Shown piece by piece: positions 27,390-41,060 of a DNA stretch of 64,000 nucleotides (its first letter is position 1; each line of letters begins with the position of its first letter). Position numbers and translations under genes: made by a program. The notes beneath the pieces are model-generated. The model had not been told where the DNA came from. It searched no databases and was given only the letters and a program-made list of their open reading frames with translations. Source of the stretch: Coriaria nepalensis (lineage: Eukaryota > Streptophyta > Magnoliopsida > Cucurbitales > Coriariaceae); the NCBI GenBank assembly GCA_027186245.1, contig CP114482.1, positions 25,935,209 through 25,999,208 on the forward strand, written 5' to 3'.

Positions 27390-30290
27390 GAATGAAAGTC
27401 GTGTTTAAAGTGCGAAAAAATAGAATTCTTTCGACTTACTTCCAGTTGATTTAATGACTACAGAAGACTCAATAACATGATTTTATGGCTAAACAAACGC
27501 ATAATTGCCTTGAATAGATCAATTGCATGTTTTGCACAAAAGTTCTGTTTGAAGTGCCAAAATAAAATTTGTTTGAATTGATTTCGTATGATTTATTGAC
27601 TAAAAGTGACTCAATGACAAGATTTTAAGGCTATACAAATGTATAGTTGCCTTCAAAAGATCCATTGCAAATTATGCACGAAAGTCGTGGTTGAAGTGCG
27701 AAAATAGATTTCGTTCGAATTGTTTTGAAGTGATTTAATTACCAGAAGAGACTCAATGACATGATTTCAAGGCTAAACAATGGGTAATTTACTTGAAGAG
27801 ATCAATCGCAAGTAATGCACAAAAGTCTCGTTTAAAGAGCCAAAATAGAATTCTTTCGAATTGCTTTCAAATGATTTGATGACCACAAGAGACTCGATGA
27901 CATGATTTTGAGGCTAAAAAGATGCATAGTTGCCTTCGATGGTTGAATTGGAAGTTCTGAACGAAAGTCGTGTTTGAAGTGCGAAAAAATAGAATTCTTT
28001 CGACTTACTTTTAATTGATTTAATGACTAGAGAAGACTCAATGACATGATCTTAAGGCTAAAGAAACGCATAATTACCTTCAATAGATCAATTGCATGTT
28101 TTGCACAAAAGTTGTGTTTGAAATGCGAAAATAGAATTTGTTTGAATTGATTTCATATGATTTATTGACTAAAAGTGACTCAATGACATGATTTTAAGGC
28201 TATACAAATGCATAGTTGCCTTCAAAATATCCACTGCAAATTATGCATGAAAGTCGTGGTTGAAGTGGGAGAATAGATTTCGTTCGAATTGCTTTGAAGT
28301 GATTTAATTGCTAGAAGAGACTCAATGACATGATTTCAAGGCTAAACAATGGGTAATTTACTTGAATAGATCAATCGCAGGTTATGCACAAAAGTCTCGT
28401 TTAAAGAGCGAAAAATAGAATTCGTTCGAATTGCTTTCAAATGATTTGATGAGTACAAGAGACTCAATGACATGATTGCAAGGCTAAAAAGATACATAGT
28501 TGCCTTCAATGGTTGAATTCGAAGTTCTGAATAAAAGTCATGTTTGAAGTGCGAAAAAATAGAATTCTTTCGACTTACTTTTAATTGATTTAATGACTAG
28601 AGAAGACTAAATGACATGATTTTAAGGCTAAACAAACGCATAATTACCTTCAATAGATCAATTGCATGTTTTGCACCAAAGTTGTGTTTGAAATGCGAAA
28701 ATAGAATTTGTTTGAATTGATTTCGTATGATTTATTGACTAAAAGTGACTCAATGACATGATTTTAAGGCTATACAAATGCATAGTTGCCTTCAAAAGAT
28801 CCGTTGCAAATTATGCACGAAAGTCGTGGTTGAAGTGTGAAAAAAGATTTCATTCGAATGGCTTTGAAGTGATTTAATTACTAGAAGAGACTCAATGACA
28901 TGATTTCAAGGCTAAACAATGGGTAATTTACTTGAAAAGATCAATCGCAAGTTATGCACAAAAGTCTCGTTCAGAGAGCGAAAATAGAATTCGTTCGAAT
29001 TACTTCCAAATGATTTGATGACTAGAAGAGACTCAATGACATGATTTTAAGGTTAAAAAGATGCATAGTTGCCTTCAATGGTTGAATTGGAAGTTCTGAA
29101 TGAAAGTCATGTTTAAAGTGCGAAAAAATAGAATTCTTTCGACTTACTTCCAGTTGATTTAATGACTACAGAAGACTCAATAACATGATTTTATGGCTAA
29201 ACAAACGCATAATTGCCTTGAATAGATCAATTGCATGTTTTGCACAAAAGTTCTGTTTGAAGTGCCAAAATAAAATTTGTTTGAATTGATTTCGTATGAT
29301 TTATTGACTAAAAGTGACTCAAAGACAAGATTTTAAGGCTATACAAATGTATAGTTGCCTTCAAAAGATCCATTGCAAATTATGCACGAAAGTCGTGGTT
29401 GAAGTGCGAAAATAGATTTCGTTCGAATTGCTTTGAAGTGATTTAATTACTAGAAGAGACTCAATGACATGATTTCAAGGCTAAACAATGGGCAATTTAC
29501 TTGAAGAGATCAATCGCAAGTTATGCACAAAAGTCTCGTTTAAAGAGCCAAAATAGAATTCTTTCGAATTGCTTTCAAATGATTTGATGACCACAAGAGA
29601 CTCGATGACATGATTTTGAGGCTAAAAAGATGCATAGTTGCCTTCGATGGTTGAATTGGAAGTTCTGAACGAAAGTCGTGTTTGAAGTGCGAAAAAATAG
29701 AATTCTTTCGACTTACTTTTAATTGATTTAATGACTAGAGAAGACTCAATGACATGATCTTAAGGCTAAAGAAACGCATAATTACCTTCAATAGATCAAT
29801 TGCATGTTTTGCACAAAAGTTGTGTTTGAAATGCGAAAATAGAATTTGTTTGAATGGATTTCATATGATTTATTGACTAAAAGTGACTCAATGACATGAT
29901 TTTAAGGCTATACAAATGCATAGTTGCCTTCAAAATATCCACTGCAAATTATGCATGAAAGTCGTGGTTGAAGTGCGAAAATAGATTTCGTTCGAATTGC
30001 TTTGAAGTGATTTAATTACTAGAAGAGACTCAATGACATGATTTCAAGGCTAAACAATGGGTAATTTACTTGAATAGATCAATCGCAAGTTATGCACAAA
30101 AGTCTCGTTTAAAGAGCGAAAATATCATTCGTTCGAATTGCTTTCAAATGATTTGATGAGTACAAGAGACTCAATGACATGATTGCAAGGCTAAAAAGAT
30201 ACATAGTTGCCTTCAATGGTTGAATTCGAAGTTCTGAATAAAAGTCATGTTTGAAGTGCGAAAAAATAGAATTCTTTCGACTTACTTTTA
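27390..30290 (+). repeat. Three-HOR duplication (offset 1708 bp) ending at a pentamer
   Basis: Sequence from about 27390 recurs from about 29098. Shared variants are tccagttgatt, ttgccttgaatag, aagttctgtttgaagtgcc, ccttcgatggttg, gatcttaaggctaaagaaac and ctgcaaattatgcatg. The offset exceeds three HORs by one base because of an extra A near 28411. The second copy stops at the abnormal C-to-C junction near 30300, so the pentamer at 29886 probably marks its right breakpoint. Confidence 0.83.
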
Positions 30291-30599
30291 ATTGATTTAT
30301 TGACTAAAAGTGACTCGATGACATGATTTTGAGGCTAAAAAGATGCATAGTTGCCTTCAATGGTTGAATTGGGAGTTCTGAACGAAAGTCGTGTTTGAAG
30401 TGCGAAAAAATAGAACTCTTTCGACTAACTTTTAATTGATTTAATGACTAGAGAAGACTCAACGACATGATTTTAAGGCTAAACAAAAGCATAATTACCA
30501 TCAATAGATCAATTGCATGTTTTTGCACAAAAGTTGTGTTTGAAATGCGAAAATAGAATTTGTTTGAATTGATTTCGTATGATTTATTGACTAAAAGTG
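29886..30599 (+). repeat. Pentameric HOR unit A-B-C-C-D (714 bp)
   Basis: Monomers lie at A 29886-30027, B 30028-30168, C 30169-30312, C 30313-30456 and D 30457-30599. The first C is a hybrid: after cttacttttaattga it takes the D-type ending tttattgactaaaagtg in place of the C ending tttaatgactagagaag, and is followed by a C opening with actcgatgac. This places the switch within about 30 bases of the monomer end. D has one extra T (tgtttttgcac). Confidence 0.93.
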
Positions 30600-32306
30600 A
30601 CTCAATGACATGATTTTAACGCTATACAAATGCATAGTTGCCTTCAAAAGATCCATTGGAAATTATGCACGAAAGTCGTGGTTGAAGTGTGAAAAAAGAT
30701 TTCGTTCGAATTGCTTTGAAGTGATTTAATTACTAGAAGAGACTCAATGACATGATTTAAAGGCTAAACAATGGATAATTTACTTGAAAAGATCAATCGC
30801 AAGTTATGCACAAAAGTCTCGTTCAGAGAGCGAAAATAGAATTCGTTCGAATTACTTCCAAATGATTTGATGACTAGAAGAGACTCAATGACATGATTTT
30901 GAGGCTAAAAAGATGCATAGTTGCCTTCGATGGTTGAATTGGAAGTTCTGAACGAAAGTCGTGTTTGAAGTGCGAAAAAATAGAATTCTTTCGACTTACT
31001 TTTAATTGATTTAATGACTAGAGAAGACTCAATAATATGATCTTAAGGCTAAACAAACGCATAATTACCATCAATAGATCAATTGCATGTTTTGCACAAA
31101 AGTTGTGTTTGAAATGCGAAAATAAAATTTGTTTGAATTGATTTCGTATGATTTATTGACTAAAAGTGACTCAAAGACAAGATTTTAAGGCTATACAAAT
31201 GTATAGTTGCCTTCAAAAGATCCGTTGCAAATTATGCACGAAAGTCGTGGATGAAGTGTGATAATATGTTTCGTTCGAATTGCTTTGAAGTGATTTAATT
31301 ACTAGAAGAGACTCAATTACATGATTTCAAGGCTAAACAATGGGTAATTTACTTGAATAGATCAATCACAAGTTATGCACAAAAGTCTCGTTTAAAGAGC
31401 GAAAATAGAATTCGTTCGAATTGCTTTCAAATGATTTAATGAGTACAAGAGACTCAATGACATGATTGCAAGGCTAAAAAGATACATAGTTGCCTTCAAT
31501 GGTTGAATTCGAAGTTCTAAATAAAAGTCATGTTTGAAGTGCGAAAAAATAGAATTCTTTCGACTTACTTTTAATTGATTTAATGACTAGAGAAGACACA
31601 ATAATATGATCTTAAGGCTAAACAAACGCATAATTACCATCAATAGATCAATTGCATGTTTTGCACAAAAGTTGTGTTTGAAATGCGAAAATAAAATTTG
31701 TTTGAATTGATTTCGTATGATTTATTGACTAAAAGTGACTCAAAGACAAGATTTTAAGGCTATACAAATGTATAGTTGCCTTCAAAAGATCCATTGCAAA
31801 TTATGCAGGAAAGTAGTGGTTGAAGTGTGAAAAAAGATTTCGTTCGAATTGCTTTGAAGTGATTTAATTACTAGAAGAGACTCAATGACACGATTTGACG
31901 GCTAAACAATGGGTAATTTACTTGAAGAGATCAATCGCAAGTTATGCACAAAAGTCTCGTTTAAAGAGCGAAAATAGAATTCGTTCGAATTACTTCCAAA
32001 TGATTTGATGACTAGAAGAGACTCAATGACATGATTTTGAGGCTAAAAAGATGCATAGTTGCCTTCGATGGTTGAATTGGAAGTTCTGAACGAAAGTCGT
32101 GTTTGAAGTGCGAAAAAATAGAATTCTTTCGACTTACTTTTAATTGATTTAATGACTAGAGAAGACTAAATGACATGATTTTAAGGCTAAACAAACGCAT
32201 AATTACCTTCAATAGATCAAATGCATGTTTTGCACAAAAGTTGTGTTTGAAATGCGAAAATAGAATTTGTTTGAATTGATTTCGTATGATTTATTGACTA
32301 AAAGTG

Positions 32307-34582
32307 ACTCAATGACATGATTTTAAGGCTATACAAATGCATAGTTGCCTTCAAAAGATACATTGCAAATTATGCACGAAAGTCGTGGTTTAAGTCTGAA
32401 AAAAGATTTCGTTCGAATTGCTTTGAAGTGATTTAATTACTAGAAGAGACTCAATGACATGATTTCAAGGCTAAACAATGGGTAATTTACTTGAAAAGAT
32501 CAATCGCAAGTTATGCACAAAAGTCTCGTTTAGAGAGCGAAAATAGAATTCGTTCAAATTACTTCAAAATGATTTGATGACTAGAAGAGACTCAATGACA
32601 TGATTTTAAGGTTAAAAAGATGCATAGTTGGCTTTAATGGTTGAATTGGAAGTTCTGAACGAAAGTCGTGCTTAAAGTGCGAAAAAATAGAAATCTTTCA
32701 ACTTACTTCCAATTGATTTAATGACTACAGAAGACTCAATAACATGATTTTGTGGCTAAACAAACGCATAATGGCCTTCAATAGATCAATTGCATGTTTT
32801 GCACAAAACTTGTGTTTGAAATGCGAAAATAGAATTTGTTTGAATTGATTTCATATGATTTATTGACTAAAAGTGACTCAAAGCCAAGATTTTAAGGCTA
32901 TACAAATGTATAGTTGCCTTGAAAAGATCCATTGCAAATTATGCACGAAAGTCGTGGTTGAAGTGCGAAAATAGATTTCGTTCGAATTGCTTTGAAGTGA
33001 TTTAATTACTAGAAGAGACTCAATGACATGATTTCAAAGCTAAACAATGGGTAATTTACTTGAATAGATCAATCGCAAGTTATGCACAAAAGTCTCGTTT
33101 AAAGAGCGAAAATAGAATTCGTTCGAATTGCTTTCAAATGATTTTATGAGTACAAGGGACTCAGTGACATGATTGCAAGGCTAAAAAGATACATAGTTGC
33201 CTTCAAAGGTTGTATTGGAAGTTCTGAACGAAAGTCGTGCTTAAAGTGCGAAAAAATAGAATTCTTTCGACTTACTTCCAATTGATTTAATGACTACAGA
33301 AGACTCAATAACATGATTTTATGGCTAAACAAACGCATAATTGCCTTTAATAGATCAATTGCATGTTTTCCACAAAAGTTGTGTTTGAAATGCGAAAATA
33401 GAATTTGTTTGAATTGATTTCGGATGATTTATTGACTAAAAGTGACTCAATGACATGATTTTAAGGCTATACAAATGCATAGTTGCCTTCAAAAGATACA
33501 TTGCAAATTATGCACGAAAGTCGTGGTTGAAGTCTGAAAAAAGATTTCGTTCGAATTGCTTTGAAGTGATTTAATTACTAGAAGAGACTCAATGACATGA
33601 TTTCAAGGCTAAACAATGGGTAATTTACTTGAAAAGATCAATCGCAAGTTATGCACAAAAGTCTCGTTTAGAGAGCGAAAATAGAATTCGTTCAAATTAC
33701 TTCAAAATGATTTGATGACTAGAAGAGACTCAATGACATGATTTTAAGGTTAAAAAGATGCATAGTTGGCTTTAATGGTTGAATTGGAAGTTCTGAACGA
33801 AAGTCGTGCTTAAAGTGCGAAAAAATAGAAATCTTTCAACTTACTTCCAATTGATTTAATGACTACAGAAGACTCAATAACATGATTTTGTGGCTAAACA
33901 AACGCATAATGGCCTTCAATAGATCAATTGCATGTTTTGCACAAAACTTGTGTTTGAAATGCGAAAATAGAATTTGTTTGAATTGATTTCATATGATTTA
34001 TTGACTAAAAGTGACTCAAAGCCAAGATTTTAAGGCTATACAAATGTATAGTTGCCTTGAAAAGATCCATTGCAAATTATGCACGAAAGTCGTGGTTGAA
34101 GTGCGAAAATAGATTTCGTTCGAATTGCTTTGAAGTGATTTAATTACTAGAAGAGACTCAATGACATGATTTCAAAGCTAAACAATGGGTAATTTACTTG
34201 AATAGATCAATCGCAAGTTATGCACAAAAGTCTCGTTTAAAGAGCGAAAATAGAATTCGTTCGAATTGCTTTCAAATGATTTGATGACCACAAGAGACTC
34301 GATGACATGATTTTGAGGCTAAAAAGATGCATAGTTGCCTTCGATGGTTGAATTGGAAGTTCTGAACGAAAGTCGTGCTTAAAGTGCGAAAAAATAGAAT
34401 TCTTTCGACTTACTTCCAATTGATTTAATGACTACAGAAGACTCAATAACATGATTTTATGGCTAAACAAACGCATAATTGCCTTTAATAGATCAATTGC
34501 ATGTTTTCCACAAAAGTTGTGTTTGAAATGCGAAAATAAAATTTGTTTGAATTGATTTCGGATGATTTATTGACTAAAAGTA
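32307..34582 (+). repeat. Two-HOR duplication (offset 1138 bp) with later mosaicism
   Basis: The block at 32307 repeats at 33445. Shared variants are agtctgaaaaaag, ttggctttaatgg, gaaatctttcaac, cataatggcc, acaaaacttgtg, caaagccaag and gatttcaaagc. In the second unit the C monomers differ: 32876 has ttttatgagtacaagggac while 34014 has ttgatgaccacaagagac. The first form reappears in the C of unit 34583. The later D variants ctttaatag and ttttccac match again. Conversion or a second exchange after duplication would explain this. Confidence 0.83.
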
Positions 34583-35151
34583 ACTCAATGACATGATTTT
34601 AAGGCTATACAAATGCATAGTTGCCTTCAAAAGATACATTGCAAATTATGCACGAAAGTTGTGGTTGAAGTGCGAAAATAGATTTCGTTCGAATTGCTTT
34701 GAAGTGATTTAATTACTAGAAGAGACTCAATGACATGATTTCAAAGCTAAACAATGGGTAATTTACTTGAATAGATCAATCGCAAGTTATGCACAAAAGT
34801 CTCGTTTAATTTGCGAAAATAGAATTCGTTCGAATTGCTTTCAAATGATTTTATGAGTACAAGGGACTCAGTGACATGATTGCAAGGCTAAAAAGATACA
34901 TAGTTGCCTTCAATGGTTGAATTGGAAGTTCTGAACGAAAGTCGTGTTTAAAGTGCGAAAAAATAGAATTCTTTCGACTTACTTCCAATTGATTTAATGA
35001 CTACAGAAGACTCAATAGCACGATTTTATGGCTAAACAAACGCATAATTGCCTTTAATAGATCAATTGCATGTTTTGCACAAAAGTTGTGTTTGAAATGC
35101 GAAAATAAAATTTGTTTGAGTTGATTTCGTATGATTTATTGACTAAAAGTG

Positions 35152-38030
35152 ACTCAAAGACAAGATTTTAAGGCTATACAAATGTATAGTTGCCTTGAAA
35201 AGATCCATTGCAAATTATGCACGAAAGTCGTGGTTGAAGTGCGAAAATAGATTTCGTTCGAATTGCATTGAAGTCGTTTAATTACTAGAAGAGACTTAAT
35301 GACATGATTTCAAGGCTAAACAATGGGTAATTTACTTGAGAAGATCAATCGCAAGTTAGGCACAAAAGTCTCGTTTAGAGAGCGAAAATAGAATTCGTTC
35401 GGATTACTTCCAAATGATTTGATGACTAGAAGAGACTCAATGACATGATTTTAAGGTTAAAAAGATGCATAGTTGCCTTCAATGGTTGAATTGGAAGTTC
35501 TGAACGAAAGTCGTGCTTAAAGTGCGAAAAAATAGAATTCTTTCGACTTACTTCCAATTGATTTAATGACTACAGAAGACTCAATAACATAATTTTATGG
35601 CTAAACAAACGCATAATTGCCTTTAATAGATCAATTGCATATTTTGCACAAAAGTTGTGTTTGAAATGCGAAAATAAAATTTGTTTGAATTGATTTCGTA
35701 TAATTTATTGACTAAAAGTGACTCAAAGACAAGATTTTAAGGCTATACAAATGTATAGTTGCCTTCAAAAGATCCATTGCAAATTATGCACGAAAGTCGT
35801 GGTTGAAGTGCGAAAATATGTTTCGTTCGAATTGCTTTGAAGTGATTTAATTACTAGAAGAGACTCAATGACATGATTTCAAGGCTAAACAATGGGTAAT
35901 TTACTTGAAGAGATCAATCGCAAGTTATGCACAAAAGTCTCGTTTAAAGAGCCAAAATAGAATTCTTTCGAATTGCTTTCAAATGATTTGATGACCACAA
36001 GAGACTCGATGACATGATTTTGAGGCTAAAAAGATGCATAGTTGCCTTCAATGGTTGAATTGGAAGTTCTGAACGAAAGTCGTGTTTGAAGTGCGAAAAA
36101 ATAGAATTCTTTCGACTTACTTCCAATTGATTTAATGACTACAGAAGACTCAATAACATGATTTTATGGCTAAACAAACGCATAATTACCTTCAATAGAT
36201 CAATTGCATGTTTTGCACAAAAGTTGTGTTTGAAATACGAAAATAGAATTTGTTTGAATTGATTTCGTATGATTTATTGACTAAAAGTGAGTCAATGACA
36301 TGATTTTAAGGCTATACAAATGCATAGTTGCCTTCAAAATATCCACTGCAAATTATGCATGAAAGTCGTGGTTGAAGTGCGAAAATAGATTTCGTTCGAA
36401 TTGCTTTGAAGTGATTTAATTACTAGAAGAGACTCAATGACATGATTTCAAAGCTAAACAATGGGTAATTTACTTGAATAGATCAATCGCAAGTTATGCA
36501 CAAAAGTCTCGTTTAAAGAGCGAAAATAGAATTCGTTCGAATTGCTTTCAAATGATTTGATGAGTACAAGAGACTCAGTGACATGATTGCAAGGCTAAAA
36601 AGATACATAGTTGCCTTCAATGGTTGAATTGGAAGTTCTGAACGAAAGTCGTGCTTAAAGTGCGAAAAAATAGAATTCTTTCGACTTACTTCCAATTGAT
36701 TTAATGACTACAGAAGACTCAATAACATGATTTTATGGCTAAACAAACGCATAATTACCTTCAATAGATCAATTGCATGTTTTGCACAAAAGTTGTGTTT
36801 GAAATACGAAAATAGAATTTGTTTGAATTGATTTCGTATGATTTATTGACTAAAAGTGAGTCAATGACATGATTTTAAGGCTATACAAATGCGTAGTTGC
36901 CTTCAAAATATACATTGCAAATTTTGCACGAAAGTCGTGGTTTAAGTGTGAAAAAAGATTTCGTTCGAATTGCTTTGAAGTGATTTAATTACTAGAAGAG
37001 ACTCAATGACATGATTTCAAGGCTAAACAAAGGGTAGTTTACTTGAAAAGATCAATCGCAAGTTATGCACAAAAGTCTCGTTTAGAGAGCGAAAATAGAA
37101 TTCGTTCGAATTACTTCCAAATGATTTGATGACTAGAAGAGACTCAATGACATGATTTTAAGGTTAAAAAGATGCATAGTTGCCTTCAATTGTTGAATTG
37201 GAAGTTCTGAACGAAAGTCGTGCTTAAAGTGCGAAAAAATAGAATTCTTTCGACTTACTTCCAATTGATTTAATGACTACAGAAGACTCAATAACATAAT
37301 TTTATGGCTAAACAAACGCATAATTGCCTTTAATAGATCAATTGCATATTTTGCACAAAAGTTGTGTTTGAAATGCGAATATAAAATTTGTTTGAATTGA
37401 TTTCGTATAATTTATTGACTAAAAGTGACTCAAAGACAAGATTTTAAGGCTATACAAATGTATAGTTGCCTTCAAAAGATCCATTGCAAATTATGCACGA
37501 AAGTCGTGGTTGAAGTGCGAAAATATGTTTCCTTCGAATTGCTTTGAAGTGATTTAATTACTAGAAGAGACTCAATGACATGATTTCAAGGCTAAACAAT
37601 GGGTAATTTACTTGAAGAGATCAATCGCAAGTTATGCACAAAAGTTTCGTTTAAAGAGCCAAAATAGAATTCTTTCGAATTGCTTTCAAATGATTTGATG
37701 ACCACAAGAGACTCGATGACATGATTTTGAGGCTAAAAAGATGCATAGTTGCCTTCAATGGTTGAATTGGAAGTTCTGAACGAAAGTCGTGTTTGAAGTG
37801 CGAAAAAATAGAATTCTTTCGACTTACTTCCAATTGATTTAATGACTACAGAAGACTCAATAACATGATTTTATGGCTAAACAAACGCATAATTACCTTT
37901 AATAGATCAAATGCATGTTTTGCACAAAAGTAGTGTTTGAAATGCGAAAATAGAATTTGTTTGAATTGATTTCGTATAATTTATTGACTAAAAGTGAGTC
38001 AATGACATGATTTCAAGGCTATACAAATGC
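35152..38030 (+). repeat. Three-HOR duplication (offset 1707 bp)
   Basis: Units 35152 to 36290 recur at 36859 to 37997. Shared variants are cataattttatggc, ttgcatattttgc, cgtataatttattg, gaaaatatgtttc and the gtgagtcaatgac opening. Units 36290 and 36859 additionally show gaaatacgaaaatag just upstream. The match weakens after about 38.03 kb, where a different single-unit repeat begins. Confidence 0.78.
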
Positions 38031-38139
38031 ATAGTTGCCTTCAAAATATACATTGCAAATTATGCACCAAAGTCGTGGTTGAAGTGCGAAAATAGATTTC
38101 GTTCGAATTGCTCTGAAGTGATTTAATTACTAGAAGAGA

Positions 38140-39410
38140 CTCAATGACATGATTTCAAGTCTAAACAATGGGTAATTTACATGAAAAGATCAATCACAAG
38201 TTATGCACAAAAGTCTCGTTTAAAGAGCCAAAATAGAATTCGTTCGAATTACTTTCAAATGATTTGATGACCACAAGAGACTCAATGACACGAATCTGAG
38301 GCTAAAAAGATGCATAGTTCCCTTCAATGGTTGAATTGGAAGTTCTGAATGAAAGTCGTGTTTGAACTGCTAAAAAGTAGAATTCTCTCGACTTACTTTT
38401 AATTGATTTAATGACTAGAGAAGACTCAATAACATGATTTTAAGGCTAAACAAAGCATAATTGCCTTCAACAGATCAATTGCCTGTTTTGGACAAAAGTT
38501 ATGTTTGAAATGCAAAAATAGAATTTGTTTGAATTGATTTCGTATGATTTATTGACTAAAATTGGCTCAATGACCTGATTTTAAGGCTATACAAATGCAT
38601 AGTTGCCTTTAAAAGATAGATTGCAAATTAGGCACGAAAGTCGTGGTTGAAGTGCGAAAATAGATTTCGTTCGAATTGCTTTGAAGTGATTTAATTACTA
38701 GAAGAGACTCAATGACATGATTTCAAGGCTAAACAATGGGTAATTTACATGAAAAGATCAATCACAAGTTATGCACAAAAGTCTCGTTTAAAGAGCCAAA
38801 ATAGAATTCGTTCGAATTGCTTTCAAATGATTTGATGACCACAAGAGACTCAATGACACGAATCTGAGGCTAAAAAGATGCATAGTTGCCTTCAATGGTT
38901 GAATTGGAAGTTCTGAATGAAAGTCGTGTTTGAACTGCTAAAAAGTAGAATTCTCTCGACTTACTTTTAATTGATTTAATGACTAGAGAAGACTCAATAA
39001 CATGATTTTAAGGCTAAACAAAGCATAATTGCCTTCAACAGATCAATTGCCTGTTTTGGACAAAAGTTATGTTTGAAATGCAAAAATAGAATTTGTTTGA
39101 ATTGATTTCGTATGATTTATTGACTAAAATTGGCTCAATGACCTGATTTTAAGGCTATACAAATGCATAGTTGCCTTTAAAAGATAGATTGCAAATTAGG
39201 CACGAAAGTCGTGGTTGAAGTGCGAAAATAGATTTCGTTCGAATTGCTTTGAAGTGATTTAATTACTAGAAGAGACTCAATGACATGATTTCAAGGCTAA
39301 ACAATGGGTAATTTACATGAAAAGATCAATCACAAGTTATGCACAAAAGTCTCGTTTAAAGAGCCAAAATAGAATTCGTTCGAATTGCTTTCAAATGATT
39401 TGATGACCAC
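38140..39410 (+). repeat. Tandem 568-bp HOR duplication with a partial third copy
   Basis: The offset is 568, not 569, because both full copies carry the same one-base loss in D (caaagcataattg for caaacgcataattg). Shared variants are tttacatgaaaagatc, caatcacaag, gacacgaatctgagg, gaactgctaaaaag, ctctcgac and gcctgttttggac. The third copy keeps tttacatgaaaag (near 39312) but returns to the common C form by about 39420. The shared deletion shows that the copies descend from one altered unit. Confidence 0.88.
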
Positions 39411-39989
39411 AAGAGACTCAATGACATGATTTTAAGGCTAAAAAGATGCATAGTTGCCGTCAATGGTTGAATTGGAAGTTCTGAACGAAAGTCGTGTTTG
39501 AAGTGCGAAAAAGTAGAATTCTTTTGACTTACTTTTAATTGATTTAATGACTAGAGAAGACTCGATGACATGATTTTAAGGGTAAACAAACGCCTAATTT
39601 CCTTTAATAGATCAATTGCATGTTTTGCACAAAGGTTGTGTTTGAAATGCGAAAATGGAATTCGTTTGAATTGATTTCGTATGATTTATTGACTAAAAGT
39701 GGCTGAATGACCAGATTTTAAGGCTATACAAATGCATAGTTGCCTTCAAAATATCCATTGGAAATTATGCATGAAAGTCGTGGTTGAAGTGCGAAAATTG
39801 ATTTCGTTCGAATTGGTTTGAAATGATTTAATTACTAGAAGAGACTCAATGACATGATTTCATGGCTAAACAATAGGTAATTTACTTGAATGGATCAATC
39901 ACAAGTCATGCACAAAAGGCTCATTTAAAGAGCGAAAATAGAATTCGTTCGACTTGCTTTCAAATGATTTGATGACAACAAGAAACTCA

Positions 39990-41060
39990 ATGACATGATT
40001 TTAAGGCTAAAAAGATGCATAGTTGCCTTCAATGGTTAAATTGGAAGTTCTAAACGAAAGTCGTGTTTGAAGTGCGAAAAAGTAGAATTCTTTCGACTTC
40101 CTTTTAATTGATTTAATGACTAGAGAAGACTCAATGATATGATTTTAAGGCTAAACAAACGCATAATTGCCTTCAATTGATCAATTGGATGCTTTGCACA
40201 AAAGTTGTGTTTGAAATGCGAAAACAGAATTTGTTTGAATTGATTTCGTATGATTTATTGACTAAAGGTGACTCAATGACATGATTTTAAGGCTATACAA
40301 ATACATAGTTGCCTTCAAAAGATCTATTGCAAATTATGCATGAAAGTCGTGGTGGAAGTGCGAAAATAGATTTCGTTCGAATTGCTTTGAAGTGATTTAA
40401 TTACTAGATGAGACTCAATGACATGATTTCAAGGCTAAACAATGGGTTATTTACTTGAATAGATCAATCATAAGTTATGCACAAAAGTCTCGTTTAAAGT
40501 ACGAAAATAAAATTCGTTCGAATTGGGTTCAAATCATTTGATGACTACAAGAGACTCAATGTCATGATTTTAGGGCTAAAAAGATGCATAGTTGCCGTCA
40601 ATGGTTGAATTGGAAGTTCTGAACGAAAGTCGTATTTGAAGTGCGAAAAAATAGAATTCTTTCGACTTACTTTCAAATGATTTAATGACTAGAGAAGACT
40701 CAATGACTAGATTTTAAGGCTAAACAAACTCATAATTTCCTTCAATAGATCAATTGCATGTTCTGCACAAAAGTTGTGTTTGAAATGCGGAAATAAAATT
40801 TGTTTGAATTGATTTTGTATGATTTATTGACTAAAAGTGACTCAATGACATGATTTTAAGGCTATACAAATGCATAGTTGCCTTCAAAAGATCCATGGCA
40901 AATTATGCACGAAAGTCGTGTTTCAAGTGCGAAAATAGATTTCGTTCGAATTGCTTTGAAGTGATTTAATTACTAGAAGATACACAATGACATGATTTCA
41001 AGGCTAAAGAATGGGTAATTTACTTGAATAGATCAATCACAAGTTATGCACAAAAGTCTC
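39990..41060 (+). repeat. Block repeated 2846 bp downstream (about 42836-43906)
   Basis: Shared variants are ttcaattgatcaattggatg in D, then aaaggtgactc, gatctattgc, gtcgtggtggaag, ctagatgagac, gggttatttac, caatcataagtt, ttgggttcaaatc and caatgtcatg, followed by agatacacaatg in the next unit. The offset is five HORs plus one base. Confidence 0.82.

Larger units (their letters stand above)
27040..38564 (+). repeat. Array zone III: 20 HOR units
   Basis: Unit starts: 27040, 27609, 28178, 28748, 29317, 29886, 30600, 31169, 31738, 32307, 32876, 33445, 34014, 34583, 35152, 35721, 36290, 36859, 37428, 37997. Many C monomers end cttacttccaattg then gactacagaag. The next D then opens actcaataacatg followed by attttatggc. 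Many A monomers open actcaaagacaag followed by tgtatag. This haplotype matches the minority one at 1292, 3711 and 5418 in zone I, so the same variant lineage sits on both sides of zone II. The zone holds one pentamer and several two- or three-unit duplications. Confidence 0.75.
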
